A stretch of DNA of 64,000 nucleotides from Rahnella sp. AA (GCF_002834385.1 NZ_PITQ01000006.1:62001-126000), one strand, 5' to 3'. Shown: positions 37,725-50,533, counted from the stretch's first letter. A program made the numbers and translations. Notes: generated by a model from the letters alone, not told the origin.

Positions 37725-39206
37725 TCAGGCGTTAAGCAGTTGCTGTGCGGTTTTCTCAACCAGAGCCAGCAGCACCTTAACATCGTCCAGCGTAACCGTC
37801 GGGTTCAGCAGGGTCAGTTTCAGGCAGGTGACACCGTTATGCTCGGTCACACCCACGTTCGCACGACCGGATTCCAGCAGCGCATCGCCAATCTTCTGGT
37901 TCAGCAGTGCAATAGCCGCGTCGCTGGCAGTGGCCAGCTGCTCAGGACGGTAACGGAACAGAACGCTCGCCAGCTGTGGCTTCATCACCAGCTCAAGAGA
38001 GGCGGCAGACGTAACATACTGCGCAACATCCTGCGCCAGCGTCACACCGTGATCGATGATCGCCGCGTACTGTTTCTGCCCTAACGCTTCCAGACCCATC
38101 CACAGTTTCAATGCATCAAAACGACGGGTAGTCTGCAACGATTTAGACACCAGATTAGGCACACCCGCCGCTTCGTCGAACTCAGAGTTCAGGTAAGCCG
38201 CCTGATAGCGCATCAGCTCGTAGTGACGCTCTTCTTTAAGCAGGAATGCGCCACAGCTGATGGTCTGGAAGAACTGTTTGTGGAAGTCCAGAGTGATGGA
38301 ATCCACTAACTCAATACCGTCCAGATAATCGCGATATTTCTCAGACATCAGCAACGCGCCGCCCCAGGCTGCATCAACATGCACCCAGATCTGGTTTGCT
38401 GACGCCAGTTCTGCAATATCACGCAACGGGTCGATAGCACCGGCGTCGGTGGTACCGGCTGTTGCGACGATCGCCAGGATCTGCTCGCCGTTGGCGTGTG
38501 CCTGTGCCACTTTCTCGCGCAAATCGTTGAGATCCATACGGGCAAACTCATCGGTTTTCACCAGCGTCACAGACTGATAACCAAGGCCCATTAACGCCAT
38601 GTTCTTTTGCACCGAGAAATGGGCATTTTCGGAACACAGAACTTTAATCTTACGCAGATCGCCGACCAGGCCATCCTGCTGGATTGAGTGCCCCTGACGG
38701 GCGAAGAACGCATCACGCGCCAGCATCAGCCCCATCAGGTTGCTCTGAGTCCCACCGCTGGTGAACACGCCCGCATCGCCAGACTGATAACCTACCTGAG
38801 TACGCAGCCATTCAATCAGCTTCATCTCAATGATGGTGGCCGACGGGCTTTGGTCCCAGGAGTCCATACTCTGGTTCGTTGCGTTGATCAGCACCTCAGC
38901 AGCCTGGCTGATCACCAGGCTCGGGCAATGCAGATGCGCGACACACTGCGGGTGATGCACCGACAGGCTGTCTTTCAAAAAGTATTCTATCGCACGTTCA
39001 ATCGCGACCTGGTTACCCAGGCCCTGAGGATTGAAATCAAGCGTGATGCGCTCACGCAGTTGTGCAACAGTTTTACCCTGATACATCTCAGGTTGCTGCA
39101 GCCACTGCACAACAGCGGCGCTGCTCTGTGCAATAGCCTGCTGGTAGGCTTCAGTGCTTTGCGCTGAGCCTGCCAGAATCGGGTTTAACTCGGACATCAG
39201 GGTCAT
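37725..39206 (-). CDS. ddc: L-2,4-diaminobutyrate decarboxylase
   Basis: PLP-dependent group II decarboxylase, 493 aa, turning L-2,4-diaminobutyrate into 1,3-diaminopropane. Substrate and cofactor segments VFTSGGTQSNLMGLMLAR, CSENAHFSVQKNMALMGLG, VATAGTTDAGAIDPL and HVDAAWGG are present. The PLP Lys is in SITLDFHKQFFQ. It lies 9 nt downstream of dat, so one operon. GGAG is 3 nt before the ATG at 39206. Confidence 0.94.
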   Translation of the reverse strand: MTLMSELNPILAGSAQSTEAYQQAIAQSSAAVVQWLQQPEMYQGKTVAQLRERITLDFNPQGLGNQVAIERAIEYFLKDSLSVHHPQCVAHLHCPSLVISQAAEVLINATNQSMDSWDQSPSATIIEMKLIEWLRTQVGYQSGDAGVFTSGGTQSNLMGLMLARDAFFARQGHSIQQDGLVGDLRKIKVLCSENAHFSVQKNMALMGLGYQSVTLVKTDEFARMDLNDLREKVAQAHANGEQILAIVATAGTTDAGAIDPLRDIAELASANQIWVHVDAAWGGALLMSEKYRDYLDGIELVDSITLDFHKQFFQTISCGAFLLKEERHYELMRYQAAYLNSEFDEAAGVPNLVSKSLQTTRRFDALKLWMGLEALGQKQYAAIIDHGVTLAQDVAQYVTSAASLELVMKPQLASVLFRYRPEQLATASDAAIALLNQKIGDALLESGRANVGVTEHNGVTCLKLTLLNPTVTLDDVKVLLALVEKTAQQLLNA

Positions 39207-39215
39207 TCACTCCAC

Positions 39216-40601
39216 TCAAACAGGTTTGACGCCAGCCGCTAACAGCGCCTGCTCAAACTTATCGAGGAAAATACCCAGCTCATCGTTGGTGATCAGCAGG
39301 GAAGGCAACAGACGCAGCACGCAACCATTACGGCCACCGCGTTCAAGGATCAGGCCCGCTTCGAAACATTTTTTCTGCAACAGTGCAGACAGTTCGCCGT
39401 CAGCCGGGTAGCAACCCATATGATCCTGCGCTTCGTTTGGCTTAACGATCTCAATACCGATCATCAGGCCCAGACCGCGCACATTACCCATCACCGGGTA
39501 ACGTTTTTGCATATCGGCCAGTTTGCCTTTCAGCCACTCGCCTTGTGCTGCAACTTTGTCTGCGATCTTGTTGTCTTTCAGGATCTTCAGCGTCGTCAGG
39601 CCGGTCGCCATCGCCAGCTGGTTGCCACGGAATGTACCGGTGTGGTGACCAGGAGCCCATGCGTCGAACTGTTTTTTGATACCCAGAACAGCCAGTGGCA
39701 AGCCACCGCCGACCGCTTTAGACATCACGATGATATCCGGCTCGATGCCCGCGTGTTCGAAGGCGAACTGTTTACCGGTACGGCAGAAGCCAGCCTGAAC
39801 TTCGTCGAGGATCAGCAGAATGCCGTGTTCCTGAGTCACTTTACGGATGCGTTGCAACCACTCAGCCGGTGCCGGGTTCACGCCGCCTTCGCCCTGAACA
39901 GCTTCCAGAATCACGGCTGCAGGTTTGCGCACGCCGCTTTCAACGTCGTTGATCAGGTTTTCGAAGTAATAAGTTAATGCTTTAACGCCAGCGTCACCGC
40001 CAATGCCCAGCGGGCAGCGGTACTGGTGCGGGTAAGGCATAAACTGCACTTCCGGCATCATGCCGTTTACCGCTTCTTTCGGAGACAGGTTACCGGTCAC
40101 CGCCAGAGTGGCATGAGTCATACCGTGATAGCCGCCAGAGAAGCTGATGATGCCAGAGCGACCGGTGACTTTTTTAGCCAGTTTCATCGCGGCTTCAACA
40201 GCATCCGCACCTGACGGGCCGGTGAATTGCAGGCAATACTCTTTGCCCTGTTGCGGCAATAAAGAAAGCAGATATTCTGAGAACTGATCTTTCAACGGGG
40301 TTGTCAGATCCAGTGTATGTAACGGCAAGCCGCTGGTAATGACATTTTGGATGCTTTGCAGCACGTCCGGATGATTATGTCCAAGAGCCAGCGTACCGGC
40401 ACCAGCAAGGCAATCAAGATATTGATTATTCTCAACATCGGTGATCCACACGCCATTGGCCTTCGCGATTGCCAGTGGCAATTTACGCGGGTAGCTCCTG
40501 ACATTCGATTCAAATTCAGCTTGTCTCGCCAAATAGGTTTCATTGTTTCCGTTTAATGAATTCGCACCTAAACTGTCAATACGGACTTTATCCGTCATCA
40601 T
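39216..40601 (-). CDS. dat: Diaminobutyrate--2-oxoglutarate aminotransferase
   Basis: Class III PLP aminotransferase, 461 aa, making L-2,4-diaminobutyrate from aspartate semialdehyde and glutamate. Motifs: [62 protein letters not shown], and the PLP Lys in [19 protein letters not shown] precedes the paired ATGs. With ddc it forms the route to 1,3-diaminopropane, a precursor of norspermidine-type polyamines in some bacteria. No siderophore genes adjoin it. Confidence 0.95.
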   Translation of the reverse strand: MMTDKVRIDSLGANSLNGNNETYLARQAEFESNVRSYPRKLPLAIAKANGVWITDVENNQYLDCLAGAGTLALGHNHPDVLQSIQNVITSGLPLHTLDLTTPLKDQFSEYLLSLLPQQGKEYCLQFTGPSGADAVEAAMKLAKKVTGRSGIISFSGGYHGMTHATLAVTGNLSPKEAVNGMMPEVQFMPYPHQYRCPLGIGGDAGVKALTYYFENLINDVESGVRKPAAVILEAVQGEGGVNPAPAEWLQRIRKVTQEHGILLILDEVQAGFCRTGKQFAFEHAGIEPDIIVMSKAVGGGLPLAVLGIKKQFDAWAPGHHTGTFRGNQLAMATGLTTLKILKDNKIADKVAAQGEWLKGKLADMQKRYPVMGNVRGLGLMIGIEIVKPNEAQDHMGCYPADGELSALLQKKCFEAGLILERGGRNGCVLRLLPSLLITNDELGIFLDKFEQALLAAGVKPV

Positions 40602-41167
40602 ATCTCTCCTACAACCGCAGGTTATGAAAACGCTGCAATTGAATAAATGTATTTAAAAGGTAAGTACCATGAGAAAAACGCGGCCAATATATGGCTTTTT
40701 ACTCTGTACCTCAATAAATTATTTTGTATAGAATTGTTTATTCTTTTTTATAGGAATCAATATGTTGCTGATTTATTGAACGATCGTGCTGACTTAACTC
40801 AGTTACACGGGCATTAATAAAGCACTAAAAAGCACTTCCTGTCAGGTAAACAACGGGTAAACGCGTGATACCACGGGAACAAAATTGCCCTTAAGCAACG
40901 CCGTGCCCCCCCTTCTCTGGCCGTGACTTCGCACCGGTTCTGATGCCGGATAAGTGATTCCTGAAGAACACCGTTATTATAGCCCGCCGCGCGTTGCCTG
41001 AATGCGTATAATAATCGCACGGCCAGTAAATGGCTGAATATTGGCCGAATATAAATTTTGAAATATATTACACCGATATAAATTCGGGTTATTACCCAAA
41101 TAATACGGACGTTTATTACACCCGTTAATATATCAGGGGGTCACCTTTGCGGCAGAAAGGCACGTTG
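40602..41167. other. AT-rich intergenic region upstream of dat
   Basis: 566 bp without a supported gene. It must hold the dat promoter. A 20-codon frame at about 40669 (starts MRKTRPIYGF) has only a weak AGGT ribosome site. The rest shows no RNA gene, repeat or operator I recognise. Confidence 0.6.
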
Positions 41168-41575
41168 CTAAGATTCCTTCGCCCGGCCCCGGCTGTAAAG
41201 GTCATACAACGCCACGTAATCCTGAAAAATCTGCAGCAGGAACGGGTCAGCGTCAGGTCCGAGTGCACTGTTGGTTTGCATCTGATAGCGGGCTTTCACT
41301 GCATCAATCCACAGTTTGTCCGCCGCCGGCCCCGGCTCCTGCACCAGATGTGCCAGCCAGTAAACCGTGTTTTTCCTGACGGTAACCACCGGTTCAGGGC
41401 ACCGGCAACACCACCAGACCGGCTCCAGTATTTTCGAAAACAACACCGTGCTGACACTGCGCCAGACTGCCGATGTAAAAGGCTGCGGATACCACGCGCG
41501 TTGCCAGTGCATAACCTGTCCCGTCAGTAACGACATCATCAGCGCCTGCGCGGTGCCTGAAAACGGTTTGGTCAT
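41168..41575 (-). CDS. Uncharacterised 135-residue protein
   Basis: Not recognised. The protein is rich in Trp and Tyr in its first half (MHWQRAWYPQPFTSAVWRS) and contains a CCRC cluster (EPVWWCCRCPEP, about residues 52-63) that could bind metal. The second half is helical and acidic (KARYQMQTNSALGPDADPFLLQIFQDYVALYDLY). No signal peptide or membrane segment is clear. The ATG at 41575 has GAAGG 8 nt upstream. It lies between dat-ddc and the RND operon on the same strand but beyond the terminator of the latter. Codon pattern looks coding. Confidence 0.6.
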   Translation of the reverse strand: MTKPFSGTAQALMMSLLTGQVMHWQRAWYPQPFTSAVWRSVSTVLFSKILEPVWWCCRCPEPVVTVRKNTVYWLAHLVQEPGPAADKLWIDAVKARYQMQTNSALGPDADPFLLQIFQDYVALYDLYSRGRAKES

Positions 41576-41670
41576 GTGTTCGCCTTCCCTCTTTTCTATC
41601 AGTCCGTAAATCTTAAGAAAAGTAACCCATAACCGCGACGATGTTGTACTTATTTGATAAAAAATTCACA

Positions 41671-41703
41671 GCAAAAAAACCGGGGCAGACGTCTGGCCCC
41701 GGC
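41671..41703 (-). terminator. Terminator of the RND/two-component unit
   Basis: On the minus strand, GGCCGGGGCCAGAC pairs with GTCTGCCCCGG and is followed by seven T. It closes the small exported-protein gene. Confidence 0.82.
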
Positions 41704-41724
41704 CTTTCAGTAAATATTCCCGTA

Positions 41725-42018
41725 TCAGCGGATAACCTGGAACGTCGTGTCGTTCTCTGTTGGCGACGCGGCGTTATTATCACTGCCTTCTTTATGGTGA
41801 GACGCCGCCTGTTCATGATAATCATCACTTTGCTTAGGCAACCCATAAGGATAATCATTGTGCAGCTTGTTCAGATCCGGATGGAACGCCGCCGGAGAAA
41901 GCAGCGAAATATTGGAAACACGCTCGATACCCGCCGCATTTGCCGTGGTCAGCGAAGTCCCCGCCATACAGATAAAACCGGTCACTAATGCGATATAAAC
42001 CAGGGGATTCTTTTTCAT
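41725..42018 (-). CDS. Small exported protein beside the RND/two-component operon
   Basis: A 97-residue protein with a clear signal peptide (MKKNPLVYIALVTGFICMAGTSLTTANA). The mature part of about 69 residues is hydrophilic, with His clusters (NDYPYGLPKQSDDYHEQAASHHKEGS) that could bind metal. No family recognised. The ATG at 42018 is preferred over an in-frame TTG two codons earlier. A box nearly the same as that before the adaptor gene lies about 85 bp upstream, so it may be expressed with, but also independently of, the operon. Confidence 0.75.
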   Translation of the reverse strand: MKKNPLVYIALVTGFICMAGTSLTTANAAGIERVSNISLLSPAAFHPDLNKLHNDYPYGLPKQSDDYHEQAASHHKEGSDNNAASPTENDTTFQVIR

Positions 42019-42102
42019 AATCAATACTCTCTTTCGATAACATCAGAGGTGATGCCTTTAGAGACAGTATGCCTTCCCGACCATGACCCCACGCCGTCAC
42101 TC

Positions 42103-42122
42103 ACATTACGATGTTGCAATGT
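42103..42122. promoter_or_regulatory. Response-regulator box before the small exported protein
   Basis: ACATTACGAT-GTTGCAATGT. It agrees in 15 of 20 positions with the box before the adaptor gene (48498-48517, minus strand). It lies between the histidine-kinase stop and the small-protein start. Confidence 0.55.
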
Positions 42123-42129
42123 AAGCCGT

Positions 42130-43533
42130 TTATTTCGGCAGAACCAGCGTGAACCGGCTCCCTTTCCCCGGCTCGCTTTCAACGAGGATCTTGCCGCCGT
42201 GTAATTCTGCGATAGTTTTGACAATCGCCAGCCCCAGACCGGTGTTTTCCGTCAGGCTGCGTGAAGCATCTATCCGGTAGAAGCGGTCAAAAATCAGCGG
42301 CAGATGTTCGGCAGAAATCCCTTCACCATTATCTTCAATACTCAGCAAGGCCACGTTTCCGTCATCCCTGGCGCTGAGGGTAATTTGCCCGTTCTCCCCG
42401 GTATGGCGTAGGGCGTTGGACAGCAGGTTCGACAGCGCGCGTTGCAACAGCAGCGGATCCCCCAGGACCGCAATATCGCCTTCGCTGACCAGCGTAATAT
42501 TATTTTCTTCAGCCAGAATATCGTAAAAATTGATCAGCTTTTCAAACTCATGCTGGCTGCTTAACCATTCTTTAGATAAAGCTTCACGGCTGTTATCTGC
42601 CCTTGCCAGAAACAGCATGGAGGAGATCATTCGGGACAAGCGTTCACCTTCTTCAACAATGGCGGCGAGGGTTTCCTGGTATTCCTGGCTGCTGCGGTCT
42701 TTAGATTGTGTCACGCTGGCAGCAGAAATCAGGTTATTGATCGGCGCACGTAATTCATGGGCAATGTCAGAAGAGAAGCGGTTGAGCTGCTTAAAGGAGG
42801 CTTCAAGCCGCATCATCATCCGGTCAAAAGAAGCAGCCAGCGCATTCAGTTCTGTCGGCCAGCGCTGGGTAGAAATACGGGTATGCAGGTCTTCGGCGTG
42901 AATTTTCTCGATGTCCGCGATAATGGTGCGCAGCGGTGATAACCCCCGGCGCGCCAGCCAGAAGCCAAAAGCGGAAAAGATGATGATCGCCAAAGCGGCG
43001 ATGAACTGCATCATCTGATAATAATTTTCAATGATTTCATTGTTTTTTGACACATTCAGCGCGGCCTGCACCAGCCATTGCTGATGATCTTTCAGTGTGA
43101 AATACGTCGAGGTGATCAGATACTTTTCCCGGTGTTCGTCGTCACTGTAACGCCATGACCGGTAACTGAAATTCTGGGTCGGGGGTGAAAAATCAGACTG
43201 CGGCACGCGCATATTGGCCGATTGAGAATAGATTTTGCCATCCGGGCTGATGATACGTAGCGACAGCCGCTCCTGCTGCACGACAAATTCAAACAGCTCT
43301 TTCTGCCACTGCGCTTCAGTCCCCTGCCGCTCACTGATCGCAACCGCCATCTCCTGCTGAAACTGCATTGAGCTGCGCAGCTCCTGCTCATCTTTCTGAT
43401 TGAGCTGAGAACGCATGGTGGAATACAGCAGGCCGGAAACACAGTACAGGACGATAGCCATCGTCAGGGAAAAGTAGAGCGTTAACCGGAAAGTAATCGG
43501 CATATTGCGCAATGGGCGCAGAAGTGATCTCAT
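42130..43533 (-). CDS. Heavy-metal-type sensor histidine kinase (CusS-like)
   Basis: Inner-membrane sensor kinase, 467 aa. TM1 (about 15-35) and TM2 (about 175-195) flank a periplasmic sensor domain; HAMP follows ([18 protein letters not shown]). The phospho-His is in [15 protein letters not shown], and the ATPase domain has [10 protein letters not shown] (N-box), [10 protein letters not shown] (G1) and [10 protein letters not shown] (G2). It is of the CusS/IrlS/CopS class. The signal is unknown. The gene overlaps the response regulator by 4 nt. Confidence 0.9.
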   Translation of the reverse strand: MRSLLRPLRNMPITFRLTLYFSLTMAIVLYCVSGLLYSTMRSQLNQKDEQELRSSMQFQQEMAVAISERQGTEAQWQKELFEFVVQQERLSLRIISPDGKIYSQSANMRVPQSDFSPPTQNFSYRSWRYSDDEHREKYLITSTYFTLKDHQQWLVQAALNVSKNNEIIENYYQMMQFIAALAIIIFSAFGFWLARRGLSPLRTIIADIEKIHAEDLHTRISTQRWPTELNALAASFDRMMMRLEASFKQLNRFSSDIAHELRAPINNLISAASVTQSKDRSSQEYQETLAAIVEEGERLSRMISSMLFLARADNSREALSKEWLSSQHEFEKLINFYDILAEENNITLVSEGDIAVLGDPLLLQRALSNLLSNALRHTGENGQITLSARDDGNVALLSIEDNGEGISAEHLPLIFDRFYRIDASRSLTENTGLGLAIVKTIAELHGGKILVESEPGKGSRFTLVLPK

Positions 43534-44222
43534 GAGGTGCGCAGTTCCAGCACATAGCCTGCACCGCGCAGCGTATGCAGGAGTTTGTCGTCGAAATCAT
43601 CGTCAATTTTGTTGCGCAGTCGGCGGATGGCGACATCGATGACATTGGTTTCCGGGTCGAAATTCATGTCCCACACCTGCTCAGCCAGAACGGTGCGGGA
43701 CAGCACTTCGCCCGAGCGGCGCATCAGCAAACTGAGCAGCAAAAATTCTTTTTGCGTCAGCTCAATGCGCACGCCGGCGCGGGTAACCCGGTGCTTAAGC
43801 AGGTCGAGGGTCAGGTCGGCAACCTGTAGCTGGTTTTCCTCCGCCGCAGGGGAATACTGCGCCGTCTGGCGGCGCAGGATCACTCGCGCACGGGCGAGAA
43901 GTTCACTGAAGGAAAACGGCTTGATCAGATAATCTTCCGCGCCCAGTTCCAGGCCGCGAACGCGGTCTTCCACATCATCGCGCGCGGTCAGGAACATAAT
44001 CGGCGTTTGCTTACCGGCCTGGCGCGCCATCTCAATCACCTTCCAGCCATCAATGCCCGGCAACATGACATCGAGGATCGCCAGATCATAATCATTGGTC
44101 AGCAGGAAATGCAGCCCGTCAACGCCGTTTTGCGCGACATCTACCACGAAATTATTCTCCGTCAGCCCTTTGGCAATATACTCGGACGCCATTTTTTGGT
44201 CTTCCACCAACAGTAATCTCAT
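43530..44222 (-). CDS. OmpR-family response regulator (CusR-like)
   Basis: 230-residue response regulator. The receiver domain has the phospho-Asp in [13 protein letters not shown] (Asp51), Thr in FLTARD and Lys in YLIKPFSF. The winged-helix output domain ends with [24 protein letters not shown], close to the recognition helix of E. coli CusR (DTNAIDVAVKRLRGKID). That likeness supports the CusR-type boxes at 48497-48518 and 42103-42122 as its targets. Both ends overlap neighbours by 4 nt. Confidence 0.92.
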   Translation of the reverse strand: MRLLLVEDQKMASEYIAKGLTENNFVVDVAQNGVDGLHFLLTNDYDLAILDVMLPGIDGWKVIEMARQAGKQTPIMFLTARDDVEDRVRGLELGAEDYLIKPFSFSELLARARVILRRQTAQYSPAAEENQLQVADLTLDLLKHRVTRAGVRIELTQKEFLLLSLLMRRSGEVLSRTVLAEQVWDMNFDPETNVIDVAIRRLRNKIDDDFDDKLLHTLRGAGYVLELRTS

Positions 44223-47200
44223 GACAGCTCCTTCACCTCAGGTTCTGCGGTTTTGCTGCCTTTACCGTCGAACAGTAAGAACAACACCGGTGTGATAAAC
44301 AGGGTAATAAATTGCGAGAACAGCAGACCACCGACAATGGCTACCCCCATCGGCTGGCGCAGTTCAGCACCGGCGCCCAGGCCCAGCGCTATCGGCAGTG
44401 CGCCCATAATCGCGCACAGCGTGGTCATCATGATCGGCCTGAAACGTTGTAAACAAGCCTGCATGATGGCGTCATGCGGGCTCATGCCATGCTCGCGCTG
44501 CGCGGCTAATGCAAAGTCTATCATCATGATAGCGTTCTTTTTCACAATGCCTATCAGCAGCAAGATACCTATCATGGCGATAAACGTCAGGTCGAGGTTA
44601 AACAGCCTCAGCGCCAGCAGCGCACCGACTGCCGCCGACGGCAGCCCCAGAAGAATCGTCAGCGGGTGGATCCAGCTTTCATACAACATCCCGAGAATCA
44701 CATAAATCACCGCCAGTGCCAGCAAAATCAACCAGATCTGGCTGCTTTGCGATTGCTGGAACAGCGCCGCCTGGCCGGCGTAAGTCCCGAACACGGAGGC
44801 CGGCATTTTCAGCGTTTGCTGCGCCTGCGAAATAGCCTGCGTGGCATCGGACAGTGACTTACCGGGAGCCAGATCAAACGACAGCGTAATGGCCGGTAAC
44901 TGCCCCTGATGGTTTACGGCCGTGACGCCTTGTGTGCGTGAAATATGGGTAAACGTAGTAATCGGCAGCAGGGAATTATCGGACGCGCGGACGTAGATTT
45001 TCGACAAATCACTTTCGTTCTGGCGGAACGGCCCCTGCACTTCCATGATGACTTCATAGCTGTCTTCCGGCGCATAAATAGTCGAGACCTGATAGGTCCC
45101 GAAAGCATCATAAAGATTTTTGCGGATCTGCTGGATATCCACGCCCATCAGCGACGCTTTGTTGCGGTCAATCACCAGTTGTGCCTGCAAACCGTTCAGT
45201 TGCGCATCGCTGTTGAGGCCCACAAATACCCCGCTCTTCTGCATCTCCACCATCATTTTGTTCGCCCAGTCATTCAGGCTGGTACCGCCACTGCTGTTGA
45301 CCGATTGCAGTGTGTACTGATAGCTACTTTTTGAGCTCCGGCCCCCCACTTTCAGGTTTTGTACCGGGCTGAAGAACACTTTAATCCCCGGCAGATAGGC
45401 GGTTTCTGAACGCATCTGTTTCAAAACATCAGCCATCGCGGGCCGCATGTTCTGGTCTTTCAGCGTCAGCGAAAGCTGGGTGGTATCGTGGTCAACTTTG
45501 GTCACCATGTCAGCCACGCTCGGATCCTGCAACAAGGTCGTCCCCAACTGCTCCGCCACTTTCAGGCGGCCTTCATAAGACATATCCTGCGGCGCATCAA
45601 TATTGGCCGTCACCTGCCCGATATCCTCCTGCGGGAAAAACCCCTTAGGTGAAATCGAGTATAAACCGACGGTCAGAATGATGGTGCTCACCGCCACGCT
45701 CAGCGTGACAGCACGGTGGCGGATCGCCCACTCCAGCCCGTTAGCGTAATGCTGGCGCAGGCTTTCAAACGCGGCTTCGAATACCCGGCTCCAGCGCGGT
45801 TCCGGTTTCTCTTCCCCCGTGTGGGGTTTGATAAGCATGGGCACCAGCAAGGGAATAATCGTCAATGACGCGGCCGCAGAGACCAGAATAGCCAGTGAAA
45901 CCACGTAGGCAAATTCATGGAAGAGCAGCCCCAGCGTACCCGGCATCAGGAAGATCGGAATAAATACTGCGATCAGCGACAGCGAGATCGACAGCACCGT
46001 AAATGCCACCTCCCGGACGCCTTTGAGCGCGGCCTGGAACGGTTTTTCGCCCGCCTCGATGTAGCGCATGATGTTTTCGAGCACCACAATGGCGTCATCC
46101 ACCACCAGCCCGACGGCAATCGTCAGCCCCATCAGGGAAATATTATCCAGACTCAGGCCAAATGCGTACATCAGTGCAAAGGCGCCCAACAGTGAAACAG
46201 GCAGACTGAGCGCGGGGATCAGCGTTGCGCGGACATGACGCAGGAACAGCAAAATCACCATAATGACCAGGCCGATAGTCAGCATCAGCGTGACGGTGAC
46301 GTCATGAATGGCATTACGGATAGAGATCGAACGGTCGTTCAGGATCTTAACGTTCACCGAGGCGGGCATTTGCGCCTGAATCTTCGGCAGCAGCTGGCGG
46401 ATAGAATCCAGCGTCGCTACGATGTTGGCACCCGGCTGGCGCTGTACGCTGAGTACAATCGCGTGATGTCCGTTGACCGCACTGAAACTCAGGGTGTTCT
46501 CAATACTGTCCTCAACGGAAGCGACATCAGAAAGCCGCACCGGCAGGCCGTTACGCGTGGCGATCACCACTTTGGCAAAATCAGCCGCATTCATCAGGTC
46601 GCCGCTGGTCTGCAACATCACCATCTGGCGCTTCCCGTCCAGCTCACCAATCGGTGAATTGGAGTTGGCTGCGCTCAGCGCAGAGTTCACATCTTCGAGC
46701 GTTAAACCGGTTGCCGCCAGTTTGTCCGGATTAACCTCCACCCGCACCGCATAGCGTTTCTGGCCGATTACCGTCACCTGCGCCACACCGGTCAGGGTAG
46801 ACAGTGCCGGAGAAATCAGGTCATCAGAGTACCGGTTCAGATCAGAAAGTGGCATCGACGGTGAATCCAGACCGATTTGTACAATCGGTGCATCCGCCGG
46901 GTTAATTTTACGAAACGAGGGCGGCGTGGTCATTTCAGACGGCAATTGCTTCAAAGCCTGATATAACGCGGACTGCACGTCCACCGAGGCCGAATCAATA
47001 TTTCGCGACGGGTCGAATTCCAGCACAATGGTGGTCGCGCCCTGCAAACTGTTTGAGGTCAGCGTCACCACACCCGGAATAGTGGAAAGTTTTTTCTCCA
47101 GCGGCGTTGCGACCGAAGAGGCCATCGTTTCAGGGCTGGCCCCGGAGAGCGAGGCGTTCACCTGAATCGTGGGGGTATCGTAATTTGGCAAGGCCGCAAT

Positions 47201-47299
47201 CGGCAGTTTAAACCAGCACAGCAAACCGGCAGCCATGACCGCCAGCCACAATAGCATGACGGCAATCGGGCGTTTCAGACACAGTTCGGACAAACTCAT
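44219..47299 (-). CDS. RND efflux transporter (HAE1 family)
   Basis: Inner-membrane RND pump of 1026 aa, close in style to MdtB/MdtC. Twelve membrane segments, the start [20 protein letters not shown], the TM4 proton-relay region [19 protein letters not shown] (DD pair) and the C-terminal [15 protein letters not shown] are visible. Family HAE1 members export drugs, bile salts or siderophores by proton antiport. The substrate is unknown; the metal-type regulators beside it do not make it an HME metal pump. No outer-membrane factor gene is nearby, so TolC is probably used. It overlaps both neighbours by 4 nt. Confidence 0.94.
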   Translation of the reverse strand: MSLSELCLKRPIAVMLLWLAVMAAGLLCWFKLPIAALPNYDTPTIQVNASLSGASPETMASSVATPLEKKLSTIPGVVTLTSNSLQGATTIVLEFDPSRNIDSASVDVQSALYQALKQLPSEMTTPPSFRKINPADAPIVQIGLDSPSMPLSDLNRYSDDLISPALSTLTGVAQVTVIGQKRYAVRVEVNPDKLAATGLTLEDVNSALSAANSNSPIGELDGKRQMVMLQTSGDLMNAADFAKVVIATRNGLPVRLSDVASVEDSIENTLSFSAVNGHHAIVLSVQRQPGANIVATLDSIRQLLPKIQAQMPASVNVKILNDRSISIRNAIHDVTVTLMLTIGLVIMVILLFLRHVRATLIPALSLPVSLLGAFALMYAFGLSLDNISLMGLTIAVGLVVDDAIVVLENIMRYIEAGEKPFQAALKGVREVAFTVLSISLSLIAVFIPIFLMPGTLGLLFHEFAYVVSLAILVSAAASLTIIPLLVPMLIKPHTGEEKPEPRWSRVFEAAFESLRQHYANGLEWAIRHRAVTLSVAVSTIILTVGLYSISPKGFFPQEDIGQVTANIDAPQDMSYEGRLKVAEQLGTTLLQDPSVADMVTKVDHDTTQLSLTLKDQNMRPAMADVLKQMRSETAYLPGIKVFFSPVQNLKVGGRSSKSSYQYTLQSVNSSGGTSLNDWANKMMVEMQKSGVFVGLNSDAQLNGLQAQLVIDRNKASLMGVDIQQIRKNLYDAFGTYQVSTIYAPEDSYEVIMEVQGPFRQNESDLSKIYVRASDNSLLPITTFTHISRTQGVTAVNHQGQLPAITLSFDLAPGKSLSDATQAISQAQQTLKMPASVFGTYAGQAALFQQSQSSQIWLILLALAVIYVILGMLYESWIHPLTILLGLPSAAVGALLALRLFNLDLTFIAMIGILLLIGIVKKNAIMMIDFALAAQREHGMSPHDAIMQACLQRFRPIMMTTLCAIMGALPIALGLGAGAELRQPMGVAIVGGLLFSQFITLFITPVLFLLFDGKGSKTAEPEVKELS

Positions 47300-48426
47300 A
47301 AGGTCTGCCCCGCGTGGTTAGCCGCCACCGTCACTGCCATTCCCGGGCGCAGCATCCGCGCACCTTCTGATACCACCTGCATGCCGGCGGATAAACCTTC
47401 AACGACGGCCATCTGCTGCTGGATACGCAATAACGTCACCGGTACTGTCGCGGCGTGGCTCTGTTTGTCAATGACATACACAAAGTGACCATCGGGGCCA
47501 TCCTGCACCGCCTGCGGTGGCAGAACAACCGCATTCGGCGTGGTTCCGGCATCCACCGTAATGTTCTGATAAAGCCCCGGCCACAGCAGATTATTGGCAT
47601 TGTCGAACGTGGCTTTGAAACTGACGGTGCCGCTGGTGGTGCTGACGCTGTTATCGATAAAGTTTAGCGTGCCGGCAATACGTTTTCCGTTGGCATCATT
47701 CACCCAGACTTTTACCGGCTCGTGCTGCTGAGCCACAATCACTGAATTCAGGTTCTGTTCGGGTAAAGTGAACTCCGCCCCGATGGGATCAAACTGATTA
47801 ATGCTGACTAATGGCAGCGTACTGCTCGGCTGGGCCAGGCTGCCCGGATGCACGTTCAGCGCCCCGGTTTTACCACTCACCGGCGCATAAATACGGGTGT
47901 AGGCCAGCTGTGCCTGCGCGGTGCGGATATCATCCTGCGCTGAGAGATACTGCGCGGCGTACTGCTGCTGTGCGCTGACCAGCGTGTCCCAGTCCGAAGA
48001 AGAAATGTAATTCTGTTTGACCAGTGACTTCCCGCGGTTGAGGTCGCTGGTGGCTTTATCCCGCTGCGCCTTCATCACTGCCAGCTGTGCGACAGCGTGA
48101 TGCAGCGCGGCCTGCTGCTCAGCGTCATCAAGTACAAACAGAAGCTGGCCTTTTTTAACGAAATCCCCTTCATGGAAAGCCACCTGCGCAACGGCGCTGG
48201 TGACTTGCCCACGAACATCCACCTGATTAAGCGAAACCAGATGTCCCTGGGTATTCAGTGTCAGGGGCAAATCCTTGCTTTGCGCCGCCACCAGGCTGAC
48301 CAGCGGCGCTGCCGCCGCAGGCTTTTCAGCCGCAGGTGAAGTGCGTAATGAATAGCCCCAAAAGGAGGCTCCGCACACGAGCACGAAAGTGATAACAGCG
48401 AGCCGCTTTGGCTTGGAAATGGTCAT
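47296..48426 (-). CDS. RND periplasmic adaptor (membrane fusion protein)
   Basis: Periplasmic adaptor of 376 aa linking the RND pump to an outer-membrane channel. An N-terminal membrane anchor or signal (LAVITFVLVCGASFWGYS) precedes a lipoyl half (VDVRGQVTSAVAQVAFHEGDFVKKGQLLFVLD), an alpha-hairpin (about 95-165), the second lipoyl half (YAPVSGKTGALNVHPGSLAQ) and a beta-barrel (GTVSFKATFDNANNLLWPGLYQNI). It resembles MdtA. It is first gene of the operon adaptor-pump-regulator-kinase. Confidence 0.92.
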   Translation of the reverse strand: MTISKPKRLAVITFVLVCGASFWGYSLRTSPAAEKPAAAAPLVSLVAAQSKDLPLTLNTQGHLVSLNQVDVRGQVTSAVAQVAFHEGDFVKKGQLLFVLDDAEQQAALHHAVAQLAVMKAQRDKATSDLNRGKSLVKQNYISSSDWDTLVSAQQQYAAQYLSAQDDIRTAQAQLAYTRIYAPVSGKTGALNVHPGSLAQPSSTLPLVSINQFDPIGAEFTLPEQNLNSVIVAQQHEPVKVWVNDANGKRIAGTLNFIDNSVSTTSGTVSFKATFDNANNLLWPGLYQNITVDAGTTPNAVVLPPQAVQDGPDGHFVYVIDKQSHAATVPVTLLRIQQQMAVVEGLSAGMQVVSEGARMLRPGMAVTVAANHAGQTL

Positions 48427-48496
48427 ACAGCAGGTCTTCCCGGCAATAAGATATGCGCCGAGTTTACGCTGCCCGCCCCCACAGAAAGCCGCCAGA

Positions 48497-48518
48497 AAAA
48501 TGACAACTTTGTAATGTT
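48497..48518. promoter_or_regulatory. CusR-type box upstream of the adaptor gene
   Basis: Half-sites AAAATGACAA and TTGTAATGTT with a CT spacer, matching the AAAATGACAA..TTGTCATTTT pattern known for CusR. It lies 71 bp upstream of the adaptor start in the divergent region shared with the aldo/keto reductase. Confidence 0.65.
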
Positions 48519-48622
48519 AACGGGGCAAAACTTCGATTAATGAATTCCTTTCATAAACCCATCCTGTTCCCCCCACCTAATCTGATGAAAGCATCGGGTC
48601 TATCATCAATAGGATCCTATGA

Positions 48623-50517
<1,895 letters not shown>

Positions 50518-50533
50518 CAGGAGAGGCGATACC

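Noticed and set aside
40669-40731. 20-codon frame MRKTRPIYGF... as a leader peptide
   Set aside because: Weak ribosome site, no attenuator structure downstream, and no regulated gene follows on that strand.
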